From assembly GCA_900316265.1 (NCBI GenBank), contig ONCH01000007.1:1-64000 (forward strand): 64,000 nt of DNA, in the 5' to 3' direction. A program made the position numbers and the translations under genes. The notes below the pieces were generated by a model. The model saw only the letters and a program-made list of their open reading frames with translations. It did no database searches and was not told the DNA's origin. Below, in pieces: positions 9,522 through 19,065 of the stretch (positions are counted from its first letter, which is position 1; every line of letters starts with the position of its first letter). The stretch comes from an uncultured Prevotellaceae bacterium (GTDB taxonomy: Bacteria > Bacteroidota > Bacteroidia > Bacteroidales > Bacteroidaceae).

Positions 9522-10124
9522 TCAGAATTTGCAGCGCAGGCCAGCAAGGAGGATACCTTGCTCACCAGCACCAAGTTCAAAGAAGCAACGGAAGTTCTGA
9601 GAACCTGCTTCTATACCCAGCAGTGAAACCTGACACATAAAGCGGAAATTGGAATCAGTATCGCTCTTGCTGCTATCCTCAGATTTTGCACGAAGCATCA
9701 TTACACCAGCAGCAGCCTTGGAATAGAGTCCGAAATTCTTACCATCAACATAATAGTATTTGACAGAGGGCATCAGTGTCATATAGGTACGTGTACGCTC
9801 ACCTATCTTCGCACCATCCTTTTCTACGTCCTCACCATAGCGGGCATAGGTAAAGATGCCACCAATAGCAGCACGGGGAGTGTCAGCCAGGTGATAGAAA
9901 TACTCTACACCAAGGGTTCCGAACTCTTTTCTATTCGTCCACTTATATCCGGAAAAACCGATTTCAAAGATACCTGTACCTATGGCATTGCCAATACCGT
10001 CGCCAATGAGCGAGACACCCAGACCATAGCTGACGCCAATCTCATGACGAGGCTTCTCATCCTGAGCATGAATGCTCATAACTGCCAACAGGGCAACAAA
10101 AACAATTGAAAGTTTCTTTATCAT
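9522..10124 (-). CDS. Small outer-membrane beta-barrel protein
   Basis: A 200-aa protein with a clean signal peptide (MIKKLSIVFVALLAVMSIHAQ) followed by alternating hydrophobic and aromatic strands and a C-terminal phenylalanine (LAGLRCKF), as in small Bacteroidota outer-membrane barrels. No enzymatic motif is seen. The best guess is an OmpX/OMP_b-brl-like barrel; the role is unknown. It is followed by the recQ-side terminator and preceded by ilvC in the same direction, separated by 63 nt. Confidence 0.75.
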   Translation of the reverse strand: MIKKLSIVFVALLAVMSIHAQDEKPRHEIGVSYGLGVSLIGDGIGNAIGTGIFEIGFSGYKWTNRKEFGTLGVEYFYHLADTPRAAIGGIFTYARYGEDVEKDGAKIGERTRTYMTLMPSVKYYYVDGKNFGLYSKAAAGVMMLRAKSEDSSKSDTDSNFRFMCQVSLLGIEAGSQNFRCFFELGAGEQGILLAGLRCKF

Positions 10125-10187
10125 TATCCTTTTGTGTTTGAAAAAGTAAGGAGAGGTTCAACGCCTCTCCTTAGCTTATGTGATTGA

Positions 10188-11237
10188 TTAGTCTTCCTGA
10201 TATTCAGGACGGAGCTTACGGACGGTCTCACCAGCGCGCCACATTTCCTGATTGCGCATAGCTTCGAGCTCCTTCTCCAGTCCTGCACGATAATCGGGCT
10301 TCGAGTTGGCATCGATGGTAATCTGAGCCTCGTTGCCAGTCTTCACTGAGTAGTAGAGCCACTCCATAACGGGCTTGATGGCGTCGTGGAAGCGGGGAGC
10401 CCAATCGAGTGCACCACGCTGTGCGGTGGTAGAGCAGTTAGCATACATCCAGTCCATACCCTTAGCGCCGAAGAGCGGGCCAAGGCTCTGGGTGAGCTCC
10501 TCAACGGTCTCGTTGAAAGCCTCAGAAGGTGTGTGACCATTCTCACGGAGCACCTCGTACTGAGCGAGCAGCAGACCCTGGATAGCACCCATCAACGAGC
10601 CGCGCTCACCGGTAAGGTCAGAGGTAGCTTCGCGCTGGAATGTGGTCTCAAACAGGTAACCTGCACCGATACCGATACCAAAGGCCAGTGTCTTCTCCTT
10701 GGCCTTACCCGTAGCGTCCTGGTAAACGGCATAAGAGCAGTTCAGACCGCGACCCTCGCAGAACATCGTGCGCAGAGAGGTACCAGAACCCTTAGGAGCC
10801 ACCATGATAACATCGACATCCTTGGGAGGAACAACACCCGTGCGGTCACTCCAGTTGATTGCGAAGCCGTGGCTGTAGTACAGCGTCTTGCCGGGCTTCA
10901 AATATTGCTTGATGGTGGGCCACTGCTGCATCTGACCAGCGTCAGAAAGCAACATGCAGAGGATAGTACCCTTCTCAGCAGCCTCCTCGATAGAGAAGAG
11001 TGTCTTGCCAGGTACCCAACCGTCAGCAACGGCCTTGTCATAGGTCTTGCCCTGACGCTGGCCAACGATGACGTTGAAACCATTGTCGCGCAGGTTGCAA
11101 GCCTGTCCAGGACCCTGCACACCATAACCGATGACGGCGATAACCTCATCCTTCAATACTTCACGTGCTTTCTCAAGAGAGAACTCCTTGCTGGTGACTA
11201 CAGTCTCGATAACGCCACCAAAATTCATTTCTGCCAT
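10188..11237 (-). CDS. ilvC: Ketol-acid reductoisomerase
   Basis: Catalyses isomerisation plus NAD(P)H reduction of acetolactate/acetohydroxybutyrate to dihydroxy acids in branched-chain amino-acid synthesis. The Rossmann motif GYGVQGPGQA is at residues 37-46, followed by GQRQGKTYDKA (cofactor loop). The metal-binding region is visible in DLTGERGSLMGAIQG and the EALYE-equivalent ETVEELTQ. The length of 349 aa suits the Bacteroidota form. It has its own promoter and a 124-nt leader, so it is separate from the ilvDBN operon to its right though it points the same way. Confidence 0.96.
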   Translation of the reverse strand: MAEMNFGGVIETVVTSKEFSLEKAREVLKDEVIAVIGYGVQGPGQACNLRDNGFNVIVGQRQGKTYDKAVADGWVPGKTLFSIEEAAEKGTILCMLLSDAGQMQQWPTIKQYLKPGKTLYYSHGFAINWSDRTGVVPPKDVDVIMVAPKGSGTSLRTMFCEGRGLNCSYAVYQDATGKAKEKTLAFGIGIGAGYLFETTFQREATSDLTGERGSLMGAIQGLLLAQYEVLRENGHTPSEAFNETVEELTQSLGPLFGAKGMDWMYANCSTTAQRGALDWAPRFHDAIKPVMEWLYYSVKTGNEAQITIDANSKPDYRAGLEKELEAMRNQEMWRAGETVRKLRPEYQED

Positions 11238-11276
11238 AATTGTATTATGTTTTAGTGTTATACTTATCTCTGTGTA

Positions 11277-11334
11277 CCATGCCAGCCCTACACGAGAGCC
11301 GTCGTTTTACCGGTCCACTCCCACCCTACACAAG
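11277..11334 (-). promoter_or_regulatory. ilvC leader with an imperfect direct repeat
   Basis: The 5' untranslated region of ilvC contains two related 20-nt segments (11277-11296 and 11315-11334) sharing GTGTAGGG and a trailing GG..TGG, plus complementary GTCG/CGAC stretches around them. This could be a structured leader for regulation, but no known riboswitch is recognised. Confidence 0.35.
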
Positions 11335-11368
11335 GATGCGACGAGAGACTTAACTTAAAAATCGGTTG

Positions 11369-11376
11369 CAAAGATA
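11369..11376 (-). promoter_or_regulatory. -7 promoter element (TATCTTTG) for ilvC
   Basis: On the minus strand TATCTTTG is preceded by AT-rich sequence with TTTG elements in the -33 region. Transcription would start near 11361 and give a leader of about 124 nt before ilvC. Confidence 0.7.
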
Positions 11377-11413
11377 ACAAATTGTAAGCAAATTGCCAAA
11401 TTTTTGTTGCAAA

Positions 11414-12154
11414 TTATACGAATTTAACCTTACTGCGGCAACATTCCGTACCATCGGTCTTGGCAATGCGCACACAGAATTCGTCTTCTGCAGTCTCCTC
11501 ACGATAGAACGACAACTGGTCACCAGCATGCGCCTCAGCGACATAGGCTATCTCGAAGCGCTTAATCTGGTGTTCTTTGTACCAATCGATAGTCCACAGG
11601 TCGAGGATGTGCTCAATGTACTTCACGGAGTTGATGTGTCCGTTGATATCGACATCATTATAATAGGTATCGATGGTGCGCACAAGCTGGGCACTGTCGG
11701 ACATCTTCACTCGTCCACCCTTGTCAATGGGACACTCCTTGTCGGCCACAATCCAGTTGTTGATAGCACCGTCATCAATCGAGAAAATGTCTGTCGGCTG
11801 GCGCGACTCGGTGTCAATCATCGCCCAGATGGAGCGTCCGTAGCCGTAGGTATGACCGTCGTTTCCAATGACGGAGAAGTTACGCGAGGTAAAGTAGCGC
11901 ATAGCACTCTCCACCCACGTCTCGACGTTAAATTTAGTGTATTGCTGGGGCATCTCCGTCATCTCAATGGCCAGGCGCGAGAGTACCCAAGAGCGATTGA
12001 TGGTCATAAGATACTTCATGCCGAAGCCGCGTGCTGACGAGTGGAAATCGGCAGCATTGAGCATGTGGTTGCCCAGATGGCCCATAAACAAACGGCCACT
12101 GAAGTCACAATGAAACGGCTCAGCCAGAAACTCGTAACTGCCTACCTTATCCAT
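11414..12154 (-). CDS. Acyl-ACP thioesterase
   Basis: A double hot-dog-fold thioesterase that releases fatty acids from acyl carrier protein. The key block is NDVDINGHINSVKYIEHILD near residue 170, with the Asn-x-His catalytic pair (N and H of INGHINS). The length of 246 aa fits the bacterial family. The start overlaps the ilvN stop by 8 nt, so it is the last gene of ilvD-ilvB-ilvN-thioesterase. Its co-expression with branched-chain synthesis may relate to branched fatty-acid chemistry (inference). Confidence 0.9.
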   Translation of the reverse strand: MDKVGSYEFLAEPFHCDFSGRLFMGHLGNHMLNAADFHSSARGFGMKYLMTINRSWVLSRLAIEMTEMPQQYTKFNVETWVESAMRYFTSRNFSVIGNDGHTYGYGRSIWAMIDTESRQPTDIFSIDDGAINNWIVADKECPIDKGGRVKMSDSAQLVRTIDTYYNDVDINGHINSVKYIEHILDLWTIDWYKEHQIKRFEIAYVAEAHAGDQLSFYREETAEDEFCVRIAKTDGTECCRSKVKFV

Positions 12155-12698
12155 TCTGCGCCTCCCTCTGCTCTAAGAATTCACTAACCTGCTCCTGTGT
12201 ACCACGCGTGACAGCAATACGTCCTGAGCGGGTGTACTGGAGCACACACTCGTAAGCATCAAGAGCGCGGAATAGCTCGATGATATCGTCGGTCTTGCCA
12301 CTCTTCATAACAATGGTATAGGTGGGATTCACCTCCGTAATGGTAGCATCATAGCGACGAATGGTGCGCGAAATCTCCGGATTGGCCAGCACCTTGTCGG
12401 TTGACAGTTTGTAGAGTCCTGCCTCACGGATAAACAGCTGATCATCGGTGAAATAGTTCGCTTTCACAACATCTATTTTCTTCTCTATTTGATGCGTAAT
12501 CTTGATAATCTGGTCTTCGTCACTCCAAGCGGTAATGGTGTATTTATGCACACCAGGAATGCTGGAGGCCGACACGTTCAGACTCTCGATATTGACCTGA
12601 CGGCGCGTGAATACAGCAGTAATCTGATTCAGGATACCAGCAACGTTCTCCGAATAGACCAGCAGAGTGTATAGTTTGTTTTTATTCTTCTCTTCCAT
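12147..12698 (-). CDS. ilvN: Acetolactate synthase small (regulatory) subunit
   Basis: Regulatory partner of IlvB that carries feedback inhibition by valine. The N-terminal ACT domain is clear (KLYTLLVYSENVAGILNQITAVFTRRQVNIESLNVS, residues 8-43), and a C-terminal part related to the second IlvH domain follows (RTIRRYDATITEVNPTYTIV). At 183 aa it has normal length. It lies 32 nt downstream of ilvB and overlaps the thioesterase gene by 8 nt. Confidence 0.93.
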   Translation of the reverse strand: MEEKNKNKLYTLLVYSENVAGILNQITAVFTRRQVNIESLNVSASSIPGVHKYTITAWSDEDQIIKITHQIEKKIDVVKANYFTDDQLFIREAGLYKLSTDKVLANPEISRTIRRYDATITEVNPTYTIVMKSGKTDDIIELFRALDAYECVLQYTRSGRIAVTRGTQEQVSEFLEQREAQNG

Positions 12699-12730
12699 CC
12701 TTTTATCTTCTTCTAACTTCTTTAACTCCC

Positions 12731-14434
12731 TTATATCTCCAGCAACATCTTATCAACATCCATTCCCGGAGGCGTCATAGGCAGCACATCATCATCTTCC
12801 TTGATGGCACACTCCATGAGGAACGGTCCCTTGGTGGCAAGCATCTTCTCTACGGCTGCAGCCAAATCCTTGCGGTCGGTGACAGCGACGTAGGGAATAC
12901 CATAGCCCTGTGCGATGGGTTCGTAGCAGGGATTCATCATCTTGGTGAACGACTTGCGGCGCATCCAGAACATATCCTGCCACTGGCGTACATTGCCCAG
13001 ATAGTGGTTGTTCAAGAGAATCATCTTCACGGGAGCCTGCTGCTCCATAATGGTACCCAACTCCTGAATGTTCATCTGGAAACCGCCATCGCCCATGAAA
13101 CAGCAAACAGTACGGTCGGTAGCAAAGGTGGCACCAATGGCTGCAGGCATTCCGTAGCCCATCGTACCCAGACCACCGCTGGTGCAGATGCTGCGCTGCT
13201 GGGTGTATTTGAAATATCGGGTGGCAAAGAGCTGGTTCTGGCCCACATCAGTGACCAGCACCGTTCCGTCGGGAGCCTGCTGGGCAACAGCATTCACAAC
13301 CTCGCCCATCAGCAACGGACCCTCTGTGGGATGAATAGCAGGCTCGATAACCTTCGTACGTTCCTTGGCATCAAGCTCATAGAACGATTCAAGCCACTGC
13401 TGATGATTATTCTTATTGACAAGTGCGGTGAGAGCAGGCAGCGACTCCTTGCAGTCGGCAACGACAGCCACATGGGTCTTGACATTCTTGTCAATCTCTG
13501 AACGGTCAATATCCAGATGGATAATCTTTGCCTGCTTGGCGTAGGTCTTCAGATTGCCCGTCACGCGGTCAGAGAAGCGCATACCGATGGCTATGAGCAC
13601 GTCGCACTCCTGTTCCTTCAGGTTGACGGCATAGTTGCCGTGCATTCCCAACATTCCCACGTTGAGCGGATGGGTGGAAGGCAGTGCAGAGAGTCCCAGC
13701 ATGGTGCGACCAGCAGGGATGTCTGCTTTCTCAAGAAACATTTTCAGCTCCTCCTGCGCATTGCCCAGTTCTACGCCCTGACCAACGAGTGCCAACGGTT
13801 TCTTGGCGTTGTTAATCAGCTCTGCAGCCTGGCGCACAGCCTCATGGTCCAGTTTGGGATAAGGGACGTATGAGCGCACGAAATCCACTTTCTTGGGTTC
13901 CCAGTCAATTTCCTCAACCTGTGCATTCTTAGTGAAGTCGAGCACCACAGGACCAGGACGACCCGTGCGAGCAATATAGAACGCACGGCTGACGGCCCAC
14001 GCGACATCGGCCGCATGGCGAATCTGGTACGACCACTTGGAAATAGGCTGAGAAACGCCTACGAGGTCAACCTCTTGGAAAGCGTCAGTACCCAGTGCAG
14101 TGATGGGCACCTGGCCAGCAATGACAACCATCGGTGTAGAGTCCATCATGGCATCAGCGATTCCCGTCAAGGTATTGGTAACACCAGGACCACTGGTAAC
14201 CAGCGCTACACCTACCTCACCACTGACGCGGGCATAGCCCTCGGCAGCATGGGTAGCACCTTGTTCGTGGCGCACCAAAATGTGGTCAAAACATTTCTTC
14301 TCGCCTCGTGTATAGTCGAACAGCGCATCGTAGGTAGGCATAATGCTACCACCAGGGTAACCAAAGATGGTCTTCACCCCTTCGGCCTGCAATGCGCGCA
14401 TCAGAGCCTTTGCTCCTGTTATTCTGTCTCTCAT
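12731..14434 (-). CDS. ilvB: Acetolactate synthase large (catalytic) subunit
   Basis: Thiamine-diphosphate enzyme condensing pyruvate with pyruvate or 2-oxobutyrate. Features: the catalytic-glutamate region LVRHEQGATHAAEGYAR near 53-69, the FAD/central domain, and the ThDP motif GDGGFQMNIQELGT through NNHYLGNVRQW near 445-480. The length of 567 aa is normal. It starts 3 nt after the ilvD stop. With IlvN it provides the first common step of valine/leucine and isoleucine synthesis. Confidence 0.96.
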   Translation of the reverse strand: MRDRITGAKALMRALQAEGVKTIFGYPGGSIMPTYDALFDYTRGEKKCFDHILVRHEQGATHAAEGYARVSGEVGVALVTSGPGVTNTLTGIADAMMDSTPMVVIAGQVPITALGTDAFQEVDLVGVSQPISKWSYQIRHAADVAWAVSRAFYIARTGRPGPVVLDFTKNAQVEEIDWEPKKVDFVRSYVPYPKLDHEAVRQAAELINNAKKPLALVGQGVELGNAQEELKMFLEKADIPAGRTMLGLSALPSTHPLNVGMLGMHGNYAVNLKEQECDVLIAIGMRFSDRVTGNLKTYAKQAKIIHLDIDRSEIDKNVKTHVAVVADCKESLPALTALVNKNNHQQWLESFYELDAKERTKVIEPAIHPTEGPLLMGEVVNAVAQQAPDGTVLVTDVGQNQLFATRYFKYTQQRSICTSGGLGTMGYGMPAAIGATFATDRTVCCFMGDGGFQMNIQELGTIMEQQAPVKMILLNNHYLGNVRQWQDMFWMRRKSFTKMMNPCYEPIAQGYGIPYVAVTDRKDLAAAVEKMLATKGPFLMECAIKEDDDVLPMTPPGMDVDKMLLEI

Positions 14435-14437
14435 TTC

Positions 14438-16240
14438 TTAATCTATTATTCTAATTCCACCTTTATCGGCGCTGCTCACACTCTGGGCATAGGCGCGCAA
14501 AGCCTTGCTAACCATGCGGTTACGCTTCAGTGGCTGCTGTGGACGTGCGGCAAGTTCTTCATCACTGAGTTTCACATTTATCGAACGGTTGGGGATATCA
14601 ATCTCGATGATATCACCATCCTTAATCTTGCCGATATTACCACCAGCTGCGGCCTCTGGCGAGATATGACCAATAGACAGCCCGCTGGTTCCACCAGAGA
14701 AACGGCCGTCAGTAATCAGCGCACACTCCTTACCCATGTGCATACTCTTGATATAAGAGGTGGGATAAAGCATCTCCTGCATACCAGGACCACCCTTCGG
14801 ACCTTCGTGGGTAATCACTACGCAGTCGCCCTTATTGACTTTTCCGCCAAGGATACCCTCACAGGCATCTTCCTGAGAATCGAAGACAACAGCAGGTCCC
14901 TCGAAGTGCCACAAGCTCTCGTCAACACCAGCAGTTTTCACGACGCAACCGTCCTGAGCGATATTGCCAAAAAGTACAGCCAATCCACCGTCCTTGGTGT
15001 AAGCATGGGCTAAGTCGCGAATGCAACCCTCAGCACGATCGGTATCGAGAGTACCCCATTTTTCTGACTGCGAACCCATTTTCGTAGAGAAACGATTACC
15101 AGGAGCAGTTTGATAGATACGGTTAGCCTCTGCATCGACAGCACCATCGACAATACTGTATTTCTTCAAGGCCTCGCTGAGGGTCATACCATCTACACGA
15201 GGAGCAGAGCCATCAATCAGTCCACCCTTATTGAGTTCGTTCAGAATACCTAAAATACCACCAGCGCGACCACACTCCTGCACGCTATATTTCTGCGTAT
15301 TGGGAGCCAGTTTGCAGAGGCAAGGCACCTTTCTTGAAAGTGCATCGATATCCTTCATGGTAAAATCAGCACCAGCCTCCTGAGCAACAGCTAACAAGTG
15401 AAGAACGGTATTCGTAGAACCACCCATCGCAATGTCAAGGGCCATCGCATTCATAAAGGCCTTGCGGGTAGCAATATTACGAGGCAATACACTCTCATCG
15501 CCATCCTCATAATAAGCTAATGCGTTCTTGACAATCTGACGGGCAGCCTGTTTGAAGAGTTCCACACGATTGGTATGGGTAGCCAGAATGGTACCGTTGC
15601 CAGGCAACGAGAGACCAATAGCCTCTGTCAGTGAGTTCATACTGTTGGCAGTAAACATGCCTGAGCACGATCCGCAACCAGGACAAGCGCACGACTCAAT
15701 CTCCTTCATCTCCTCATCAGAGACGGAGGGGTCGGCACCCTTTACCATTGCCGTAATCAGGTCGGCATTCTCTCCGCGCCAGCGACCAGCCTCCATAGGA
15801 CCACCAGAGCAAAATACTGCAGGAATATTCAAGCGCATAGCTGCCATCAGCATACCTGGTGTCACCTTGTCACAATTGGAGATGCAAATCATAGCATCAG
15901 CCTTGTGGGCATTGACCATATATTCTACAGAGTCAGCAATGATATCGCGTGAAGGTAGCGAATAAAGCATGCCATCATGCCCCATAGCAATACCGTCGTC
16001 AATAGCAATGGTATTAAACTCAGCGGCATAGCAGCCCATCTTCTCAATTTCTTCACGGACTATTTGACCTATCTCATGGAGGTGTGTATGACCCGGCACA
16101 AACTGCGTGAACGAGTTGACAATGGCAATAATCGGTTTGCCAAACTGCTCATGTTTCATACCTGTTGCCACCCACAGAGCGCGGGCGCCTGCCATTCTTC
16201 TGCCTTCCGTGCACACAGCACTACGCAATGGATGTTTCAT
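14438..16240 (-). CDS. ilvD: Dihydroxy-acid dehydratase
   Basis: Iron-sulfur dehydratase converting dihydroxy acids to 2-oxo acids. The conserved cysteines are present in [14 protein letters not shown] near 122 and in [21 protein letters not shown] near 190, and [23 protein letters not shown] near 520 is diagnostic. The length of 600 aa is normal. It is the first gene of the operon, with a TATCTTTG promoter about 32 nt upstream of its ATG. Confidence 0.97.
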   Translation of the reverse strand: MKHPLRSAVCTEGRRMAGARALWVATGMKHEQFGKPIIAIVNSFTQFVPGHTHLHEIGQIVREEIEKMGCYAAEFNTIAIDDGIAMGHDGMLYSLPSRDIIADSVEYMVNAHKADAMICISNCDKVTPGMLMAAMRLNIPAVFCSGGPMEAGRWRGENADLITAMVKGADPSVSDEEMKEIESCACPGCGSCSGMFTANSMNSLTEAIGLSLPGNGTILATHTNRVELFKQAARQIVKNALAYYEDGDESVLPRNIATRKAFMNAMALDIAMGGSTNTVLHLLAVAQEAGADFTMKDIDALSRKVPCLCKLAPNTQKYSVQECGRAGGILGILNELNKGGLIDGSAPRVDGMTLSEALKKYSIVDGAVDAEANRIYQTAPGNRFSTKMGSQSEKWGTLDTDRAEGCIRDLAHAYTKDGGLAVLFGNIAQDGCVVKTAGVDESLWHFEGPAVVFDSQEDACEGILGGKVNKGDCVVITHEGPKGGPGMQEMLYPTSYIKSMHMGKECALITDGRFSGGTSGLSIGHISPEAAAGGNIGKIKDGDIIEIDIPNRSINVKLSDEELAARPQQPLKRNRMVSKALRAYAQSVSSADKGGIRIID

Positions 16241-16271
16241 ATCTGTTTAGCTTATTCTATAATTTTAAGTT

Positions 16272-16279
16272 GCAAAGAT
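16272..16279 (-). promoter_or_regulatory. -7 promoter element (TATCTTTG) for the ilvD operon
   Basis: TATCTTTG on the minus strand gives a leader of about 25 nt before ilvD. It lies just downstream of the terminator of the OmpA-family gene, so it marks a new transcription unit. Confidence 0.7.
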
Positions 16280-16313
16280 ACGCCTTTTTCCGTAAATAGC
16301 CAACAAAATGACA

Positions 16314-16345
16314 GAAAAAATCCCCGCAACCTAATAATTGTGGGG
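16314..16345 (-). terminator. Intrinsic terminator of the OmpA-family gene
   Basis: On the minus strand CCCCACAA and TTGCGGGG form an 8-bp stem (with one G-T pair) followed by ATTTTTT. It lies 32 nt after the OmpA-family stop codon and before the ilvD promoter. Confidence 0.75.
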
Positions 16346-16376
16346 ATTTTGTTATGGTTTTAATGATAAACCTTAA

Positions 16377-17564
16377 TTACTTCTGAAGAGTAGTGTCGAT
16401 GAACTTAGCAACACGGTTGAAGTCGTTCTCAGAAGACAGCTTGTCAGTAGCACCAAGGCCCTCAGCCTCCAAACGGTTAGCAGCAATCTTGTACTTCTTA
16501 ACGAGGACGTTCTTCACAGCCTCAGCACGCTGCTTAGCGATACGGTCATTAACCTCCTTAGAACCCTCAGGAGAAGCAAAGCCCTGAATCTTAACCTTGC
16601 TATCAGGATGGTTCTTCATGTACTTAGCAACCATCTCACAGCTTGCCAAACCAGCAGCATCAACAGTAGTCTTACCCTGACGGAAGATAACGATAGGCTG
16701 CAGAGTAGCATTCATCTCCTTGATAACACGCTCCTCAATGATGGTCTGTGCAGGACGAGACTGGCAAGCAGCCAGCTGAGCCTTCAGGTCAGCAATAGCC
16801 TTACCGTCAGCAGCAATCTTACCATCCTTAGCCTGATTGTCAGCACGCAACTCGTTGATCTTTGCGTTCAAACCGTCAATCTCAGCCTGGTCGCGCAGCT
16901 GCTCAATCTTGAAGTTGCTTGAACCATTGCTGTTACCAAACTTATAGTTCAAACCGACGCTAACCTGACCAATGGCATTCCACTTGTCATTTACCTTGCG
17001 GAATGGATTAGCCCATACGGGAGAAGGCTGACCCATTACGAGAGCGGGCTCAATGTAGAGCTGCAGATTCTTAGCAGCACCCAGGTTGAAAGCGAAGTCC
17101 AAAGCAGCCTTAGCATTCAGACCTGACTGAGCATAGCCATAAGTGTGGCTGTAACCACCACCGATAAGACCAAATACCTCAAAGCAACGGGGCTGACCCT
17201 GATAACCTGCAAAAAGATTGCTCAGGTTGAAGGTACCCATAAGGTCAACGTTAATAGCGTCGATGAAAGTCTTCTCCTTCATCATTGACTTCTCTGAAGA
17301 CTCGATATACAGGTCAGCATCCAAAGCCAAACCGAATACGGTAGTCAGATTCTTACCAACGCGAACACCCAATTTGGGAGCAAAGCCTTTCAGGCGACCC
17401 CATTCCTCGGTACCTACATTGAACTTTGAAACAGGAGTAGCAACACCTGCGTTCAAACCAACATACCAGTTGTCACCAGCCTTGTTAGAAGTGATAGTTG
17501 TCTTCTGCGCAGAAGCAGAAACTGTCAGCATAGCTGCAGCAAGAACTAAAAATAACTTTTTCAT
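16377..17564 (-). CDS. OmpA-family outer-membrane protein
   Basis: A 395-aa major porin-like protein: signal peptide (MKKLFLVLAAAMLTVSASAQ), an N-terminal beta-barrel up to about residue 215, a helical linker rich in Asp/Ala/Lys (about 220-275, coiled-coil-like INELRADNQAKDGKIAADG), and a C-terminal peptidoglycan-binding OmpA domain (about 290-390) with NDRIAKQRAEAVKNVL and a GFASPEGSKEVN loop. It anchors the outer membrane to the wall. Promoter and terminator on both sides make it monocistronic, as expected of an abundant OMP. Confidence 0.93.
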   Translation of the reverse strand: MKKLFLVLAAAMLTVSASAQKTTITSNKAGDNWYVGLNAGVATPVSKFNVGTEEWGRLKGFAPKLGVRVGKNLTTVFGLALDADLYIESSEKSMMKEKTFIDAINVDLMGTFNLSNLFAGYQGQPRCFEVFGLIGGGYSHTYGYAQSGLNAKAALDFAFNLGAAKNLQLYIEPALVMGQPSPVWANPFRKVNDKWNAIGQVSVGLNYKFGNSNGSSNFKIEQLRDQAEIDGLNAKINELRADNQAKDGKIAADGKAIADLKAQLAACQSRPAQTIIEERVIKEMNATLQPIVIFRQGKTTVDAAGLASCEMVAKYMKNHPDSKVKIQGFASPEGSKEVNDRIAKQRAEAVKNVLVKKYKIAANRLEAEGLGATDKLSSENDFNRVAKFIDTTLQK

Positions 17565-17631
17565 TGTTTTTGTTAATATTAATAATGTAAATGTTCGTTT
17601 TACTCAAATATCCTCGTGACTTTAATCGATG

Positions 17632-17639
17632 CAAAGTAA
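17632..17639 (-). promoter_or_regulatory. Likely -7 element (TTACTTTG) for the OmpA-family gene
   Basis: TTACTTTG matches seven of eight positions of TAnnTTTG. It would give a leader of about 60 nt. The 154-nt gap to the next gene holds only this promoter and AT-rich sequence. Confidence 0.5.
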
Positions 17640-17718
17640 CAAAAAATATTTAAAACTGCCAAGTTTTTTTGTAAAAATCGTACATTTACGTTCATTTTTT
17701 TATTCTAACAACGTATAA

Positions 17719-18261
17719 TTACTGTTTTTGAATGATTTTTCCGCCTTCTTCAATAGCTTGCATATTCAGTGGAATCAATGAATGGTGACGCTCAGGCAAT
17801 GTCTTTTTCAACGCCTTCTCCACACCATTAGTGCTGACCACAGGAGCAATCTTCAGGAGTCCACCAAGCACAATCATATTGAACACCTTGCCGTTCTTCA
17901 TTTCAGCAGCCTTATCCATAGCATCGATACGATAAACAGTAATGTCCTTACGGGTTGGCGGATTGATGATGCCAAAGCCATCATAGATGAGAATACCACC
18001 GGGCTTGATTTTCGGCTCGAACTTCTCCAATGAGGGTTGGTTGAGCACAATAGCGATGTCGTACTTACTGAGGATAGGCGAAGAGATGCGCTCATCACTA
18101 ACGATGACCGTCACGTTGGCTGTACCGCCACGCTGTTCAGGACCGTAAGCAGGCATCCATGTAACCTCCTTATCCTCCATCAGTCCACTATAGGCCAAAA
18201 TCTTACCCATCGAGAGTACACCCTGACCTCCGAAACCAGATATGATAATTTCTTTTTTCAT
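17719..18261 (-). CDS. 2-oxoacid:ferredoxin oxidoreductase, gamma subunit
   Basis: Gamma-domain subunit of a ferredoxin-dependent 2-oxoacid oxidoreductase. The N-terminus IIISGFGGQGVLSMGKILAYSG and the later AYGPEQRGGTANVTVIVSD are the family signature, and the 180-aa length is normal. It is the last gene of a four-gene operon (ferredoxin, alpha, beta, gamma). The gap before it holds five 7-nt repeats (TTCTTAC-like, 18265-18299) instead of a normal spacer. Confidence 0.92.
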   Translation of the reverse strand: MKKEIIISGFGGQGVLSMGKILAYSGLMEDKEVTWMPAYGPEQRGGTANVTVIVSDERISSPILSKYDIAIVLNQPSLEKFEPKIKPGGILIYDGFGIINPPTRKDITVYRIDAMDKAAEMKNGKVFNMIVLGGLLKIAPVVSTNGVEKALKKTLPERHHSLIPLNMQAIEEGGKIIQKQ

Positions 18262-18264
18262 AAT

Positions 18265-18299
18265 TTCTTACATCTTACTTCTTATATCTTACTTCTCGC
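18265..18299. repeat. Heptanucleotide tandem repeat, 5 units (TTCTTAC / GTAAGAA)
   Basis: Five consecutive 7-mers TTCTTAC, ATCTTAC, TTCTTAT, ATCTTAC, TTCTCGC span the spacer between the beta and gamma subunit genes and reach into the beta-subunit stop region. They belong to the dispersed GTnAGAR heptad family found elsewhere in the window. Confidence 0.8.
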
Positions 18300-19062
18300 C
18301 CGTCGTATCTTTCAGGTCACCTTTGGGATAGAAGGGGAACATATTCTCCTTCATCCACTCGTTAGCCTTAGCAGGTGTGAGTTTCCAACCGCTATTACAG
18401 GTAGAGACAAACTCCACGAGCGATGAGCCCTTACCAGCCATTGAAGCCTCAAAGGCCTTACGCAGTGCCTTCTTGGCCTTGTTGATGGAGCCAACGCTCT
18501 CTACACTCTGACGAGTAACGTAACAGGTTCCTTCCAACTGGGCAGCAATATCAGCCATCTTCAGCGGATAACCGTGAATCTCAGGATCACGACCATAAGG
18601 ACAAGTAGAGGTCTTCTGACCAATCAGTGTGGTAGGAGCCATCTGACCACCCGTCATACCATAGATGGCATTGTTGACAAAGATAATCACGATATTCTCA
18701 CCACGATTCAGAGCGTGAATGGTCTCACAGGTACCGATACAAGCCAGGTCGCCATCACCCTGATAGGTGAATACCAAGCGATCGGGCCAGCAGCGCTTGA
18801 TACCCGTAGCCAGTGCGGGCGCACGACCGTGGGCAGCCTCCTGCCAGTCGATATCTATATAATTGTACGCGAAGACAGCACAACCAACAGGCGATACACC
18901 TACGGCCTTGTCTTCCATACCCATCTCTTCGATGACTTCGGCAATGAGCTTATGCACCACACCGTGACTACAGCCTGGGCAGTAGTGCATATTGTTGTCG
19001 TTCATCAGCGTCGGCTTCTTGCAGACGATATTCTCTGGTTGAACTATTTGATTTCTATCCAT
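18289..19062 (-). CDS. 2-oxoacid:ferredoxin oxidoreductase, beta (TPP-binding) subunit
   Basis: Thiamine-diphosphate subunit of the oxidoreductase. The motif CPGCSHGVVHKL (near 28-39) and the ThDP/Mg motif YQGDGDLACIG through NNAIYGMTGGQ (about 98-138) identify it. The length of 257 aa is normal. It lies 3 nt after the alpha-subunit gene. The sequence is close to the VorA-type subunit that accompanies VorB, but 2-oxoglutarate cannot be excluded as substrate. Confidence 0.92.
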   Translation of the reverse strand: MDRNQIVQPENIVCKKPTLMNDNNMHYCPGCSHGVVHKLIAEVIEEMGMEDKAVGVSPVGCAVFAYNYIDIDWQEAAHGRAPALATGIKRCWPDRLVFTYQGDGDLACIGTCETIHALNRGENIVIIFVNNAIYGMTGGQMAPTTLIGQKTSTCPYGRDPEIHGYPLKMADIAAQLEGTCYVTRQSVESVGSINKAKKALRKAFEASMAGKGSSLVEFVSTCNSGWKLTPAKANEWMKENMFPFYPKGDLKDTTGEK

Positions 19063-19065
19063 AAC

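Noticed and set aside
9398-9580. 60-codon minus-strand ORF over the recQ/OMP terminator
   Set aside because: It covers the terminator stem and the tandem repeat, so it is chance.
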